From contig NZ_VCIW01000002.1 in NCBI RefSeq assembly GCF_005765165.1, positions 1 to 64,000 on the forward strand: DNA of 64,000 bases, given 5' to 3'. Both the position numbers and the translations under genes were made by a program. Position 1 is the stretch's first letter. Every line of letters begins with the position of its first letter. This DNA is from Paenibacillus antri. Lineage in GTDB: Bacteria; Bacillota; Bacilli; Paenibacillales; YIM-B00363. This document shows positions 34,051 through 44,345 of the stretch, in pieces. Below the pieces are notes generated by a model. It did no database searches and was not told where the DNA came from. It saw only the letters and a program-made list of their open reading frames with translations.

Positions 34051-35946
34051 ATGCAGCATCTTGATGAAATTGTATTCGATCGGGCCTCGGCGCAGGTCGC
34101 GTTCGACGGCGGGACATTCGCAGGGGAAGCGGCCGACGCCGCCGAGGAGCGGACGGACGGCAGTCGATCCTGGAGATGGTCCGGATTGACGTTGTCCCTT
34201 ACGGTCGGCGCCGACGGGATCCATACCGTAACGGTACATAACGGCGGCGGGAAGGACATCCGGCTGAAGTCGTTCAGTCTGGAGTGGCGTCCGGTCCGGG
34301 GAGGGCCGAATCTGGATGCGCGAGAATACGTGCAGCTGCAGCATCCCTCTACGTTCGAGGGGTTGGCGGGCGTACGCCCGATCCACCGTCCGAACGATTG
34401 GTCGGATCCCGCGGACGAATCCGGCATGGTGACCGTGCTGTCGCGCCGGCGTCCCGGCGAAGCGCTGTTGCTCGGCGCCCTTCCCCCGTACGGCGATTGC
34501 TTCGTCGGCTTTCCGATATTGCATGAGCACACGCATCGAGACGGCGCATTCGGGATCGCTGCGCGTCTCAACGTTCCTCGCCGTCTTGCGGCGGGAGAAT
34601 CGCTTACGTTGGCGCACTTGATCGCGCTGCACGGGACGGACGGCGTCGCGCTGCTCGACCGGTACGCGTCGCTGCTTCGGGAGCGGCTGCCTGCTTCGCT
34701 CTTCCCCGAGCGGCGCATGACCGGATGGAACTCCTGGGATTATTACGCCGGGGCCGTCGCGGAGGAGGATCTCGTCGTCAACGCGCGAGCGGCGCGCGAT
34801 CGGTGGGGAGCCGGGGCGCTCGACTATATCGTGATCGACGAAGGGTACGAGCGACAATGGGGCGTATGGGAAGCGGGCTGGAAATTCCCGAGCGGACTGA
34901 AGACGTTCTGCGATCGAATTCGCGAAACCGGGTCCGAGCCCGGCATCTGGACGGCGCCGCTGCTCGTCAATGTCTACACGCCCTTGTACCGGGATCACCC
35001 GGATTGGTTCGTCGGCGACGCGGACGGAAATCCGTACGTGGCCAGCATGGGGTACGGTTCCATGGTTCTGCTCGACATTACGCACCCCGACGTACGCGCG
35101 CATCTGCGCTCGACGTTCGCGGAGCTGCGAGCGGCCGGCTTTACGTATTTCAAATGCGATTTCGCCCAGTATCTGATGGGCGCCTCCCGATTTTACCGAG
35201 ACGACGTCACGCCCGCGGGGATGATTCGCGAGCTGTTCGTGCTCATTCGCGAGACGATCGGGGAAGACGCGTATTTGCTCGCTTGCGGCGCGCCGTACGA
35301 ATCGGTCGTCGGCATCGCGAACGCGCATCGGACGACCGGAGACACCCATCACTATTGGAGCCACATTCGGCAAAACATTCGCTCGATGCTGGCGCGCTGG
35401 TGGATGCAAGGTTCGGTCGGCAACGCCGACCCCGACTTCGCGATCGTTCGATGCGAGAGCACGACGGACGATCGCCGCCTGAGCCGGCGCCTCGCGAAGT
35501 CGCCGTGGCGGAGAGGCGGAAATTTCTACACCGGTCGGGAGATGAACGAGGAGGAAGCGAAGACGCTGCTTCTCGCTTGCTATGCGGGCGGCGGCGATAT
35601 GGTGTTCAGCGACGCGCTGCCTCTGCTCAACGAGCGCGGGCTCGGGCTGTTGGACGCCATGCTTCAGGAGCCGGTCGACCGGGGCGTCCCGCTCAACTTG
35701 TTCGACTGGGACGGGGACGATCTGCCGATCGTCGAGGCGCAAGGGAAGGGACGCAAGCTTCTCGTATTGTTCAACCTGAGCGACGATTACCGAAGCGCGA
35801 GGCTGCCAGCGGCCTATGCCGGGCTCAAGGGCGCGCATGAGGAATTCTGGACTCGGGAGCGTGTCGACATGCTGGAAGGAGGTGACATCGTCATGGGCCC
35901 CCATTCCGCTAAGGCATGGTGGGTAGCATCGGAAAGCGAGACATAA
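34051..35946 (+). CDS. GH36-like alpha-galactosidase/melibiase
   Basis: A 631-aa cytoplasmic glycoside hydrolase. It has an N-terminal beta-sandwich (about 1-230) and a TIM barrel from MTGWNSWDYYAG. The nucleophile motif is YFKCDFAQY, with Asp370, and the likely acid/base lies in the RCESTTDDRR region. A C-terminal beta domain (about 545-631) follows. GH36 enzymes release alpha-linked galactose from raffinose-type sugars or galactomannan side chains. No signal peptide, so it acts on imported oligosaccharide. The start at 34051 follows AACGGAGGGCTGCC. The secreted beta-helix gene comes 32 bp downstream. Confidence 0.85.
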   Translation: MQHLDEIVFDRASAQVAFDGGTFAGEAADAAEERTDGSRSWRWSGLTLSLTVGADGIHTVTVHNGGGKDIRLKSFSLEWRPVRGGPNLDAREYVQLQHPSTFEGLAGVRPIHRPNDWSDPADESGMVTVLSRRRPGEALLLGALPPYGDCFVGFPILHEHTHRDGAFGIAARLNVPRRLAAGESLTLAHLIALHGTDGVALLDRYASLLRERLPASLFPERRMTGWNSWDYYAGAVAEEDLVVNARAARDRWGAGALDYIVIDEGYERQWGVWEAGWKFPSGLKTFCDRIRETGSEPGIWTAPLLVNVYTPLYRDHPDWFVGDADGNPYVASMGYGSMVLLDITHPDVRAHLRSTFAELRAAGFTYFKCDFAQYLMGASRFYRDDVTPAGMIRELFVLIRETIGEDAYLLACGAPYESVVGIANAHRTTGDTHHYWSHIRQNIRSMLARWWMQGSVGNADPDFAIVRCESTTDDRRLSRRLAKSPWRRGGNFYTGREMNEEEAKTLLLACYAGGGDMVFSDALPLLNERGLGLLDAMLQEPVDRGVPLNLFDWDGDDLPIVEAQGKGRKLLVLFNLSDDYRSARLPAAYAGLKGAHEEFWTRERVDMLEGGDIVMGPHSAKAWWVASESET

Positions 35947-35978
35947 AGGCACGACCCCCATTTCGAAGGAGGCCGGTT

Positions 35979-38900
35979 ATGTACGCAAAGACGAAGCTTC
36001 GACACGGACTTATCACAGGTATGGTATTCGCACTTTCGCTCGGAACGATGTCATTCCAGGCTCCGCCCGCGCAGGCTGCGGGCATGACGTATTACGTGTC
36101 CAAAGCGAGCAACGCGAGCGACACGAACAACGGCTCGGCATCGGCGCCGTTCCGTTCGATTCAGAAGTGCGCCGGCATCGCGCAGCCCGGGGATACGTGC
36201 ATCGTCTCCGGCGGCATCTATCGGGAGACGGTCGCTCCGACGAACAGCGGGACGTCCGGCAATCCGATCACGTTCCAGGCCGCGCCGAACGAAACCGTCG
36301 TCGTCAGCGGCGCCAACCTGATCACGACCGTTTGGTCGTCGGCGGGCATCTCGGGTTATCCGGGCATCTATAAGACGCCGTATACCCGGAGCTCGCAGAT
36401 CGACGAGACGCAGCAGCAATTCTTCGTCGTGCCGAAGGACATTAGCGGGAATCACATGACGGGCACGCCTACCCTGCTGTGGGAGGCTAGGTGGCCGAAC
36501 CTGCCGGACGAAGCCGCCTACAACTTGCCGAGTCTCGAGCAGGGGATGGCGTATATGAAGTCCGGCACCACGCAGACGATGTCCGGCAACGCAGTCATCA
36601 ATCATAAAATCGTGGATTACGAGCTGCCGACGAACGTCAACTGGACCGGAGCGTTGGTTTGGGCGCGCGGCGGCGATGCCTACACCGGCCAGACGAACAC
36701 GGTCACGGCGTTCGACGCGGCGACACGCACGTTGACGATGCCAACCTTTGCGGGCGATCATGATTATTACTGGCTAAGGCAAGGGAATCCTTATTTCCTG
36801 AGCGGCGTGCTTGGCGCGTTGGATGAGCCGAGCGAATGGTACGCGGACGGGACGAATCTCTACTTATTGCACCCGAGCGAGACGGTGCCCACCCAAGTCG
36901 AAGCGAAGACGCGGCAAACCGCCTTCGATCTATCGGGGAAGTCGCATATTCATATTTCCGGCATCGACGTGTTCGCGGCGAACGTGCTCATGAATACGAA
37001 GAACGGCGTTCCTTCCGAGTACAACGTTGTGAACGACATGACGGCGAATTACGTGTACTTCTCCGACTTCAACCAAGGCACTTCGATGGAGCATCAGCGC
37101 GAGCGCGGCATCAACATCGCCGGCAATCATAACGAAATCAAGAACAGCACGATCGCGTATTCGTCCGGCACGTTGATTCATATCGCGGGGAACGACAACC
37201 GGGTGGTCAACAACCGGATTCACGACGGGACGTATATGGCTTCGTCCGACGCGTTGATCCGCTTGTCGAGCGGCAGCCGCAACCTGATCAGCCATAACGA
37301 AATCCGGGATTCCGGACGACAAAACATCCTCATTACCCAAGGCAGCGGCGAGATCGCCTATAACGATATCTATTGGGGAATGAGGTTGTCCCGGGACGGC
37401 GGCTTGATTTATAGCTGGGGCAGCGACATGAACAATACCGAAATCCATCACAACTGGATTCACGACAGTAAGGGGAACGGCACGAGCGTAGGCGTCTACC
37501 TGGATAATTTCGCGGATAACGCGATCGTGCACCACAATGTCATCTTCAACAACGATACGGGCATTCAGTTGGGAGGCCCGGGAAATTTCCGGCTGATCTA
37601 CAATAACACGATCGTCGATAACGACAAAAGCATCGGATATCATTGGACGGATGCGTATACGGACGAAAATTACGGGACGCGCATCTTCAATAATATTATG
37701 ACGGATAAGGCGTTCTCCTTGGAGGCGGACCGCAATTTGTTCCTAAATACCGTGACGCATGGGTACAACGTCGTCTCGGGGGCCGGATTGACGTTCGGCG
37801 CGAATTATGTCCCGCAGGCGGGATCTACCGCGATCGACGCGGGGGCGAAGCTCCCCGGCATTACCGATAAATACTCGCTGGGAGGCAACGCTCCGGACGC
37901 AGGCGCTTACGAGTTGGGCGGCGGCGGAAACAGCGGGAACTGGATCCCTTCCGTTAACTTTATGAACCCGCCGAATCCGGTATACGCCGCGGTCGACACA
38001 CCGTATATGAATCTCATCCGGAACGGCGGCTTCGAACGAGGCATCGGCGCCTCGAACCACTGGCTGCCATGGGAAGCGACGGCCGCGAAGGTGGACTGGA
38101 AATCCTCCCTTACGTACACGAAAGATACCGGGCCGTGGTTGGAACGGGGCCTCAGTTCGAAATTGCGGCTCGGCGATCCAAGCAGCACGTCCACCGGCTC
38201 GGCGAAAGGAGACGGCGTCGAGCAGGCGGTCGCCGGACTGAAGCCGAATACGAGCTACACGCTCACCGCCTGGGTGCATAACGAGCCTTCGGAGACGGTG
38301 CATCTCGGCATCGAAAATTATTATTACGCTTCGACGCCGCCGAGGCTGTCGATCGCCTCGACGGCGCAGACGTATACCCGCGAAGCGCTTTCGTTCACGA
38401 CCGGGTCGCTCGCGGCGCCGGACGGATCGACGATCCCGACTCGCGTGCAACTATTCAAAAACAAGTCTTACGCGAACCATTACTCTTACGCGGACAACGT
38501 AGGGTTGATCGAGGCGACGCCGTTCGCGTCCGGCTTGAACGACGGCACGTGGCTTAAGGAAGTCAAGTTCCCGACGCAGACGACCGCGAAGACCGCGGGC
38601 CAGACCGGTACGCTGACGTTGTCCGGCACGCTGCGGAACGGGGCGAGCGCGAGCTTCCCGGTCGGATCGGTGCAGTATACGTCCGCCGACCCGAACGTCG
38701 TACAGATCAATAGCGCGAACGGCGGAACAGTGTCGTATACGGCGACGGGACCGGGCCAGACGACGATCGCTGCGGTAGCCTCGGGCGCCGGCGGCGTCAA
38801 GAAGGGCGTCTACCACGTCGTTACCGTCTATCCGGTAGGAACGCCGGCGACGACGGAATACATGGCGAAGGCGTACGGCTCGAACGCGAGCGGCTTCGCG

Positions 38901-39446
38901 ACGTTAAGTAACGGCGCGTACACGCTCATCGGCAAGGGCGTCGCGATTACCGGCTCGTCGGACGACTTCGTATTTCTAAACAAATCCGTACCCAATTCGA
39001 ATGCGCCTACGTCGACGCTAATCCTGAAGGCGAACATCGAGTTCAGTTATATGGACCCCGGGACGATTGGCTTGATGCTCCGGGAGCAGGACTCCGCCTC
39101 CTCGAAGCATGTTCAGTTCCGCATGGACGGCATCGGCGACTATCCGCGGTTCGATTCCAGAAGCCAGACGGCGGGCGCTACGATCACCACGGGCCAAAAT
39201 TTCAAGACGGGCGTCGAGCAAATTCCCGGCGCGACCGGGAAGCGCGCGCTGCCGATTATGCTCGTCAAGACGGGGACTAACGTAAAAGCGTTTTATTTGG
39301 ACGATTCCAAGTACATCTTATTCGACGAGACGACCGTCAGCTTTACCGGCGCCAATCTGCTTGCGGGCGTCGCATTGCGAACCGGCTCCGGGAAGCCCGA
39401 AGCGAAAGCCGTCATTACGGATTTAGAGGTTACGCGGAACTACTAA
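35979..39446 (+). CDS. Large secreted right-handed beta-helix protein with C-terminal binding modules
   Basis: A 1155-aa exported protein. The signal peptide runs to about residue 34 (PPAQAAG). Then comes a DUF1565-like segment (YYVSKASNASDTNNGSASAP, then FRSIQKC) and parallel beta-helix coils (about 300-570) with repeated N-x-I and HN patterns (IAGNHNEIKNSTI, HHNWIHD). A carbohydrate-binding-like beta-sandwich follows (about 665-840, starting NLIRNGGFERG), then a Big-like domain (about 855-950) and a concanavalin-like C-terminal domain. It is probably a polysaccharide lyase or glycosidase; the family is not assigned. No sortase motif. Confidence 0.85.
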   Translation: MYAKTKLRHGLITGMVFALSLGTMSFQAPPAQAAGMTYYVSKASNASDTNNGSASAPFRSIQKCAGIAQPGDTCIVSGGIYRETVAPTNSGTSGNPITFQAAPNETVVVSGANLITTVWSSAGISGYPGIYKTPYTRSSQIDETQQQFFVVPKDISGNHMTGTPTLLWEARWPNLPDEAAYNLPSLEQGMAYMKSGTTQTMSGNAVINHKIVDYELPTNVNWTGALVWARGGDAYTGQTNTVTAFDAATRTLTMPTFAGDHDYYWLRQGNPYFLSGVLGALDEPSEWYADGTNLYLLHPSETVPTQVEAKTRQTAFDLSGKSHIHISGIDVFAANVLMNTKNGVPSEYNVVNDMTANYVYFSDFNQGTSMEHQRERGINIAGNHNEIKNSTIAYSSGTLIHIAGNDNRVVNNRIHDGTYMASSDALIRLSSGSRNLISHNEIRDSGRQNILITQGSGEIAYNDIYWGMRLSRDGGLIYSWGSDMNNTEIHHNWIHDSKGNGTSVGVYLDNFADNAIVHHNVIFNNDTGIQLGGPGNFRLIYNNTIVDNDKSIGYHWTDAYTDENYGTRIFNNIMTDKAFSLEADRNLFLNTVTHGYNVVSGAGLTFGANYVPQAGSTAIDAGAKLPGITDKYSLGGNAPDAGAYELGGGGNSGNWIPSVNFMNPPNPVYAAVDTPYMNLIRNGGFERGIGASNHWLPWEATAAKVDWKSSLTYTKDTGPWLERGLSSKLRLGDPSSTSTGSAKGDGVEQAVAGLKPNTSYTLTAWVHNEPSETVHLGIENYYYASTPPRLSIASTAQTYTREALSFTTGSLAAPDGSTIPTRVQLFKNKSYANHYSYADNVGLIEATPFASGLNDGTWLKEVKFPTQTTAKTAGQTGTLTLSGTLRNGASASFPVGSVQYTSADPNVVQINSANGGTVSYTATGPGQTTIAAVASGAGGVKKGVYHVVTVYPVGTPATTEYMAKAYGSNASGFATLSNGAYTLIGKGVAITGSSDDFVFLNKSVPNSNAPTSTLILKANIEFSYMDPGTIGLMLREQDSASSKHVQFRMDGIGDYPRFDSRSQTAGATITTGQNFKTGVEQIPGATGKRALPIMLVKTGTNVKAFYLDDSKYILFDETTVSFTGANLLAGVALRTGSGKPEAKAVITDLEVTRNY

Positions 39447-39522
39447 GGCGCACAGCGCGTACACCCTTCGGCGAATCGAGGGGTGTACGTATCCTTTTCC
39501 AAACTCGTAAGGAGGTTCCGGA

Positions 39523-40476
39523 ATGGCTAACTACGTGACGATCGCTTGCGTCGGGCCGAGGCCGTATCGCATCGAAGCGGATGTGCCGCCCGAAGAGGCG
39601 CTGGAACGCATGATCATACATTGGAAGCATCATTTGGACAACGTCCTGCCCGACCGCCCGGACCTGATCGTGCTGCCAGAAGCGTGCGACCGCCCGGACG
39701 TGACGGCGTACCCGTTGGAGCGGCGCCTCGCGTATTACCACGCGCGGGGCGATCGATTCCGGGATTTCCTCTCGGACATCGCGAAGCGGCATCGCTGCTA
39801 CATCGCCTACCCTTCGCATACGGAGGCCGAAGACGGCAGCTGGCGTAACTCCATGCAGCTGATCGATCGGGAGGGGCTCGTCATGGGGGCGTACATCAAG
39901 AATTATTTGGTGCCCGACGAATTCTCGAAGACGAATATTTTGTACGGGGCGGACGCCGCCGTGTTCGAGTGCGACTTCGGCAGAGTCGGCGCGGCGATCT
40001 GCTTCGATCTGAACTTCGACGAGCTGCGGCTGCGCTACGCGAAGGAGAACCTCGACCTCATCGTTTTCCCTTCCATGTATCATGGCGGTGCGATGCAGGG
40101 CTACTGGGCGTATTCGTGCAGAGCGTATTTCGCGGGAGCGATCGCGGGACTGCCTTGCACGGTGGTGACGCCGCTCGGCGAGACCGCGGCACATAGCACG
40201 AACTACTATCCGTTCGTCACCGCGCGGATCAATTTGGATTACGCGGTGCTGCATATCGACGAGAACGGGGCGCATTTCCGCGACATCAAACAAAAATACG
40301 GACCGAATATCAAAATTCACGATCCCGGCTACCTCGGCTGCGTGTTGATGACGAGCGAAACCGAGGAATGCACCGTCGACGACGTGATCGCGGAGTTCGG
40401 CTTGGAGCGGATGGACGATTACTTCCGGCGGGCGGAAGCCGAGCGGCTTCGGCCGGGTCGGATGGTCTCGGAATAA
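39523..40476 (+). CDS. Carbon-nitrogen hydrolase (nitrilase superfamily amidase)
   Basis: A 317-aa enzyme with the nitrilase catalytic triad visible: Glu53 (VLPEACDRPD), Lys126 (GAYIKNYLVP) and Cys160 (AAICFDLNFDE). The superfamily cleaves C-N bonds of amides, carbamoyl compounds or nitriles. In a sugar-utilisation operon it suggests a substrate with an amide or N-acyl group. CTCGTAAGGAGG precedes the ATG. It lies 18 bp upstream of the enolase-superfamily gene and shares its transcript. Exact subfamily cannot be set by eye. Confidence 0.88.
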   Translation: MANYVTIACVGPRPYRIEADVPPEEALERMIIHWKHHLDNVLPDRPDLIVLPEACDRPDVTAYPLERRLAYYHARGDRFRDFLSDIAKRHRCYIAYPSHTEAEDGSWRNSMQLIDREGLVMGAYIKNYLVPDEFSKTNILYGADAAVFECDFGRVGAAICFDLNFDELRLRYAKENLDLIVFPSMYHGGAMQGYWAYSCRAYFAGAIAGLPCTVVTPLGETAAHSTNYYPFVTARINLDYAVLHIDENGAHFRDIKQKYGPNIKIHDPGYLGCVLMTSETEECTVDDVIAEFGLERMDDYFRRAEAERLRPGRMVSE

Positions 40477-40494
40477 CGAAGGAGGACGGCAGCC

Positions 40495-41778
40495 ATGATT
40501 ACGATCAAAAAGACGAAGCTTACGGTGAAGCGGGAGCCGCTGCTCGCGCCGTTCGGGTTCAAGGGCGGCTTCGTGGACGAACTGTGGCAGACGACCGTCG
40601 CCATGGAGGACGAGGAGGGGCGCGTCGGAGAAGGACTGTCCGTCCAGAGCGTCCTATGGTCCGATCCGCGGGTGTACGCCGAGTGGGGGCACGAGCGAGG
40701 CAATGCTTTCATGAGGGACATCGCGCTGCATGCGCTGTCGGCGGTCGCAGGCGTTCGCTATGAAACCCCTCTCGACTTGTTGGACGCGCTTACGGGCTCC
40801 GCCCGCGCGTACGCGACCCGGCAGTGGACCGGGAAGCCGCTGCGGGGAACCTTCGCGCTGAACGCGCTGGTCGCGGCGGATCATGCCGCTTGGGCGCTGC
40901 TCAGCCGGCGGCGTCCGGGCGAGCGGTTCGTCGAACTGATCCCGGAGGCGTACCGCGCCGGCTTGACCTGGCGCCACGAACGAATCGCTTCGGCGCCTGT
41001 CGTTTCGTACGGGATGACCGACGCCGACGTCGAGGCGCTGCTGGACGACGGATCCTTCGTGCTGAAGATCAAGCTGGGCTCCGATCCCGAAGCCGACGGC
41101 GATCCGGAGAAGATGTTGGCGTGGGACATCGAGCGGCTTCGCGCGGTTCACCGCCTCGCCGGCGAGCGGGAATGCCCGCACACGGCGAACGGATCCATCG
41201 CCTATTACCTCGACATCAACGGCCGGTACGGCACGAAGGAGCAGCTGTGGCGGTTGGTCGAAGCGGCGGACCGCATGGGAGCGCTCGAACGCATCCTGCT
41301 CCTCGAGGAACCGTTCCCCGAGGAGGTGCGGGAGAGCGTCGCCGACATTCCCGTACGGGTCGTCGCCGACGAGAGCGTGCACGGGGAGGAAGACGCGCTG
41401 GAGCGCATCCGGCTGGGCTACGGCGCGTTCGCGTTGAAGCCCGTCGCGAAGACGATGAGCCTGAGCCTGAAGATCGCGAAGCTGGCCGGCGAGCGGGGCA
41501 TCCCGTGCTTCTGCGCCGATTTGACCGGAAGCCCGGTCATGGTCGACTGGAACAAAAATTTGGCCGCCTTGCTGCCGCCGCTGCCCGGTTTGACTATGGG
41601 TCTCATCGAGACGAACGGCAGACAAAATTACCGGGAGTGGGAAGCGATGAAGCGCAGGCATCCGGCGCCGGACGGCGGCTGGATCCCGGAGGAACGCGGC
41701 ATCTTCCGCCTCGGGTCGGACTTCTACGAACAGAGCGGGGGCGTCTTCGCTCTCGGCGACATTCGGCCTGTCCCCTAA
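40495..41778 (+). CDS. Enolase-superfamily enzyme (mandelate racemase/muconate lactonizing type)
   Basis: A 427-aa enzyme with the capping domain at about 1-150 and a barrel carrying the catalytic set: Lys191-x-Lys193 (LKIKLG), metal ligands Asp240 (YLDING), Glu271/272 (LLEEP) and Asp292/Glu293 (VVADES), and Lys315 (FALKPV). This KxK...K pattern is that of the MLE-type branch (racemases, epimerases, dehydratases). It abstracts a proton next to a carboxylate. Substrate not readable; a sugar acid or N-acylated acid would fit the neighbours. GAAGGAGGACGGCAGCC lies before the ATG. Longer than most family members (about 370). Confidence 0.87.
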   Translation: MITIKKTKLTVKREPLLAPFGFKGGFVDELWQTTVAMEDEEGRVGEGLSVQSVLWSDPRVYAEWGHERGNAFMRDIALHALSAVAGVRYETPLDLLDALTGSARAYATRQWTGKPLRGTFALNALVAADHAAWALLSRRRPGERFVELIPEAYRAGLTWRHERIASAPVVSYGMTDADVEALLDDGSFVLKIKLGSDPEADGDPEKMLAWDIERLRAVHRLAGERECPHTANGSIAYYLDINGRYGTKEQLWRLVEAADRMGALERILLLEEPFPEEVRESVADIPVRVVADESVHGEEDALERIRLGYGAFALKPVAKTMSLSLKIAKLAGERGIPCFCADLTGSPVMVDWNKNLAALLPPLPGLTMGLIETNGRQNYREWEAMKRRHPAPDGGWIPEERGIFRLGSDFYEQSGGVFALGDIRPVP

Positions 41779-41846
41779 GGGACGGCCATGTTAAAATAGG
41801 CTCACGACGGCGTGATTCCCAAGACTGGCAGGATGAGAGGGTACCT

Positions 41847-44234
41847 ATGAATAACTACCTGCGAAAGTACAGAGAACGTAGATATTTCATGCGTATCGTA
41901 TTATCGATCAATTTGCTGATCGTCTCTTTTATGCTGGCATCGTTGCTGTCGGCCTTTTGGTATTCCAAGAAAATCAGCTTGGACTCGCAGCAGGAAGCCA
42001 ACGAGAAGGTGCTTTCCCAGATCAACTATAACATCACGTACATGAACGAAACCGTGAAAAACTTCGCCATCTCGCTGTTCTACGATAACGATATGGCGCA
42101 TCTGCTGTACAGCGGCGGGATCGACCGCTTCGAGGATACGACCCGCGTCATTAAGCTGAATAAGACGATCGCATACAACTCCTTCGTCCATTCGGTAGTA
42201 TTCTACAACAGCAAGCGAGGCGTCTTTTTCACCGGGGGCGACAACGCGATCACCGCGCCGAACAGCACCTTGATCAACCGCATCGAGGGCTACTTGAACG
42301 GCAGCGACCCGATCTACAAGATGCAGCTGATGCCGATCGAATTTACGCCCGACGTCAGAGAGCCCGAGCGCAAGCAAGACGTATTTTCGCTCTTCCTGTA
42401 CGATTCGTTGGACGAATATACGAGGACGGAGAGCGCGCTGATCATTAACGTGAAGCCGGAATGGCTGTTGGAGAAGCTGGAGCTGGCGAACGGGCAATCC
42501 GGGAACGGCTCCAACCGAATGTTCATTTTGGACCAAAATCAAGAAATATACAGTGCTTCCGCGCGGACGGATTTGGATTTGGAAGCGCTCAAGGACGAAG
42601 TGTACCGCCATTATGCCGTCAGCGGAAATCAAGTGGCGCAGTTCACGTACGCGGTCGGCGACGACAAGCACATCGTCAATTACATGGTAAATCCCTCCGT
42701 CGATTGGATCATTGTGGACATAGAGCCTTACGCCGTCGTATGGGCCGCGGTCGACAAGCTCAAGCTCGTCTTCCTGACCGTCGCCGCCGTCTGTCTCGTG
42801 CTTGCTGTCATCGCCTCCTTGTTCGTCACGAGCAAGCTCTACTCTCCGATTAACGGATTGCTGAAGCAGACGAAGCGGTTCCCGGGGAACGATCCGGACC
42901 GGTTCGAAGAGAAGGACGAGATCAGCTACATCTCGCAAATCTACAATCGCCTGATCGAGACGCTCATGCAGGAGCAGGTTAAGCAAGAGGGAGACGAAGC
43001 GATCCTCCGCTCTTATTACATCAGGAAGCTCATCACCGACAGCTCCGAGTTTTCGGAAGAAGACCGACAGGAATGTATCGAAAAGGGGTACCTGCGAACG
43101 AGCCTTACGAAGGATATCGTTCTCGGAGCGATCAAGCTGGACGACTACGCGAAGCTGAAGGCGAAGACGCTGGGCGTCGACGTGAATTTGCTTCGCTTCG
43201 CGGTCGGCAACATCGTTCAGGAAGTGCTCTCGGAGGAGACGGACTGCGACGTCGTCGATATGCGGAGCGAGCATCTGGTATTGATTCTCGAAGCCGAGCG
43301 GATGGACGAAGACCGCATCTCGCGTTTCGTGCAGCTGCTGCGCCGCGCCCAGTCCATCGTGCGCGATTATTACCAAGTGACGTTCACGGTCGCGCTCGCC
43401 GAGCCGACGACCGATTCTCGTGAGCTGACCGCAAGGTACGAGCAGGCGCTCGATTACGTAACGTACAAGATGAATTTCGGCTTAGGCGCGGTCATTACGC
43501 CTGCGATGGTACGGCCGAATCTGGACAATCCGGAGACGCAAATTCCGCCGGAGCTCGAGCGGAAGTTCATCGAAGCGATAAAGTCGAATCGGCAGGAGAA
43601 CGTCTTTCAAGAACTGGAGCACATTCGCCGCGCCATCGCCTGCATGAGCTCCGACGCCGTCATTCAGTCGGTCATTCATCTCGGCATCATCCTGAAGCAA
43701 ACGGTGCGGGAAATCAATCAGAACAAGCTGGCGCCGCTGTCGGTCGACCTTCGCTCCGTCGACCGCCTCGTGTTCGAGAAGGAGACGCTCGACGACATCT
43801 TCGCGGAAATCGGCAGAATGCTGAACGAGCTCTTCGTCGATCGGAAGCGGGGCGTCGAGAACAAAGATCACGTGATCGTCGATACGATCAAGGAAGTCAT
43901 CCAAGCGAATTACACGAATCCGAATTTGGGTCTGCAGGAAATTTCCGATCGGCTGAAGATGTCCTCCGCGTACGTCGGCCGTATCTTCAAGCGGCAGGAG
44001 ACGGTCTCCGTGGCCGACTATATTAACGAAATCCGCTTGTTGAAATCGGTATTGCTGCTGGAAAATCACAACCTCCAAGTGAACGAAATTTCAGAAAAGG
44101 TGGGCTTCAGCTCGCCGAGTTACTTCTTCAAGCTGTTCAAGAAGCGCTTCGGCACGACGCCGAAAGATTACCGGATCAAGAAATCGCTCACGGATCCGCC
44201 GCCGGTTCCCGAGGTTCATAAAAATACGAATTGA
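41847..44234 (+). CDS. Membrane-anchored AraC-family sensor-regulator (YesN/MsmR-like)
   Basis: A 795-aa single-chain sensor and activator. TM1 (about 15-37) and TM2 (about 297-318) flank an extracellular cache-like sensor of about 255 residues. A cytoplasmic linker follows, and then a C-terminal AraC helix-turn-helix domain (about 680-780; LQEISDRLKMSSAYVGRIFK and VNEISEKVGFSSPSYFFKLF). Such proteins in Paenibacillus sense sugars outside the cell and switch on the adjacent uptake operon, here most likely 29437-45713. The start at 41847 is the first Met before TM1. A larger open frame through the upstream gene is not used. Confidence 0.9.
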   Translation: MNNYLRKYRERRYFMRIVLSINLLIVSFMLASLLSAFWYSKKISLDSQQEANEKVLSQINYNITYMNETVKNFAISLFYDNDMAHLLYSGGIDRFEDTTRVIKLNKTIAYNSFVHSVVFYNSKRGVFFTGGDNAITAPNSTLINRIEGYLNGSDPIYKMQLMPIEFTPDVREPERKQDVFSLFLYDSLDEYTRTESALIINVKPEWLLEKLELANGQSGNGSNRMFILDQNQEIYSASARTDLDLEALKDEVYRHYAVSGNQVAQFTYAVGDDKHIVNYMVNPSVDWIIVDIEPYAVVWAAVDKLKLVFLTVAAVCLVLAVIASLFVTSKLYSPINGLLKQTKRFPGNDPDRFEEKDEISYISQIYNRLIETLMQEQVKQEGDEAILRSYYIRKLITDSSEFSEEDRQECIEKGYLRTSLTKDIVLGAIKLDDYAKLKAKTLGVDVNLLRFAVGNIVQEVLSEETDCDVVDMRSEHLVLILEAERMDEDRISRFVQLLRRAQSIVRDYYQVTFTVALAEPTTDSRELTARYEQALDYVTYKMNFGLGAVITPAMVRPNLDNPETQIPPELERKFIEAIKSNRQENVFQELEHIRRAIACMSSDAVIQSVIHLGIILKQTVREINQNKLAPLSVDLRSVDRLVFEKETLDDIFAEIGRMLNELFVDRKRGVENKDHVIVDTIKEVIQANYTNPNLGLQEISDRLKMSSAYVGRIFKRQETVSVADYINEIRLLKSVLLLENHNLQVNEISEKVGFSSPSYFFKLFKKRFGTTPKDYRIKKSLTDPPPVPEVHKNTN

Positions 44235-44345
44235 TCATCGCCCTTGTCGAGAAAAGCGCGGATTTTGCCCTTTCTTTCGCGTTCGGGGCCGGATACGATG
44301 AGCTGAGGGAAACGACAAACTAATCGCTGGGGGATGGAAAACGCT

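Noticed and set aside
33892-35961. A 689-codon minus-strand open frame
   Set aside because: It is the reverse-frame shadow of the GH36-like gene, typical of GC-rich DNA; the protein is Arg/Pro/His-rich without motifs.
40824-44234. One 1136-codon plus-strand gene
   Set aside because: The first 341 codons overlap the enolase-superfamily gene in another frame and are Arg/Gly-rich nonsense. The real gene starts at the ATG 41847.
44216-44345. Separate small gene or terminator between the AraC regulator and the oxidoreductase
   Set aside because: No convincing hairpin with T run or start with ribosome site was found.
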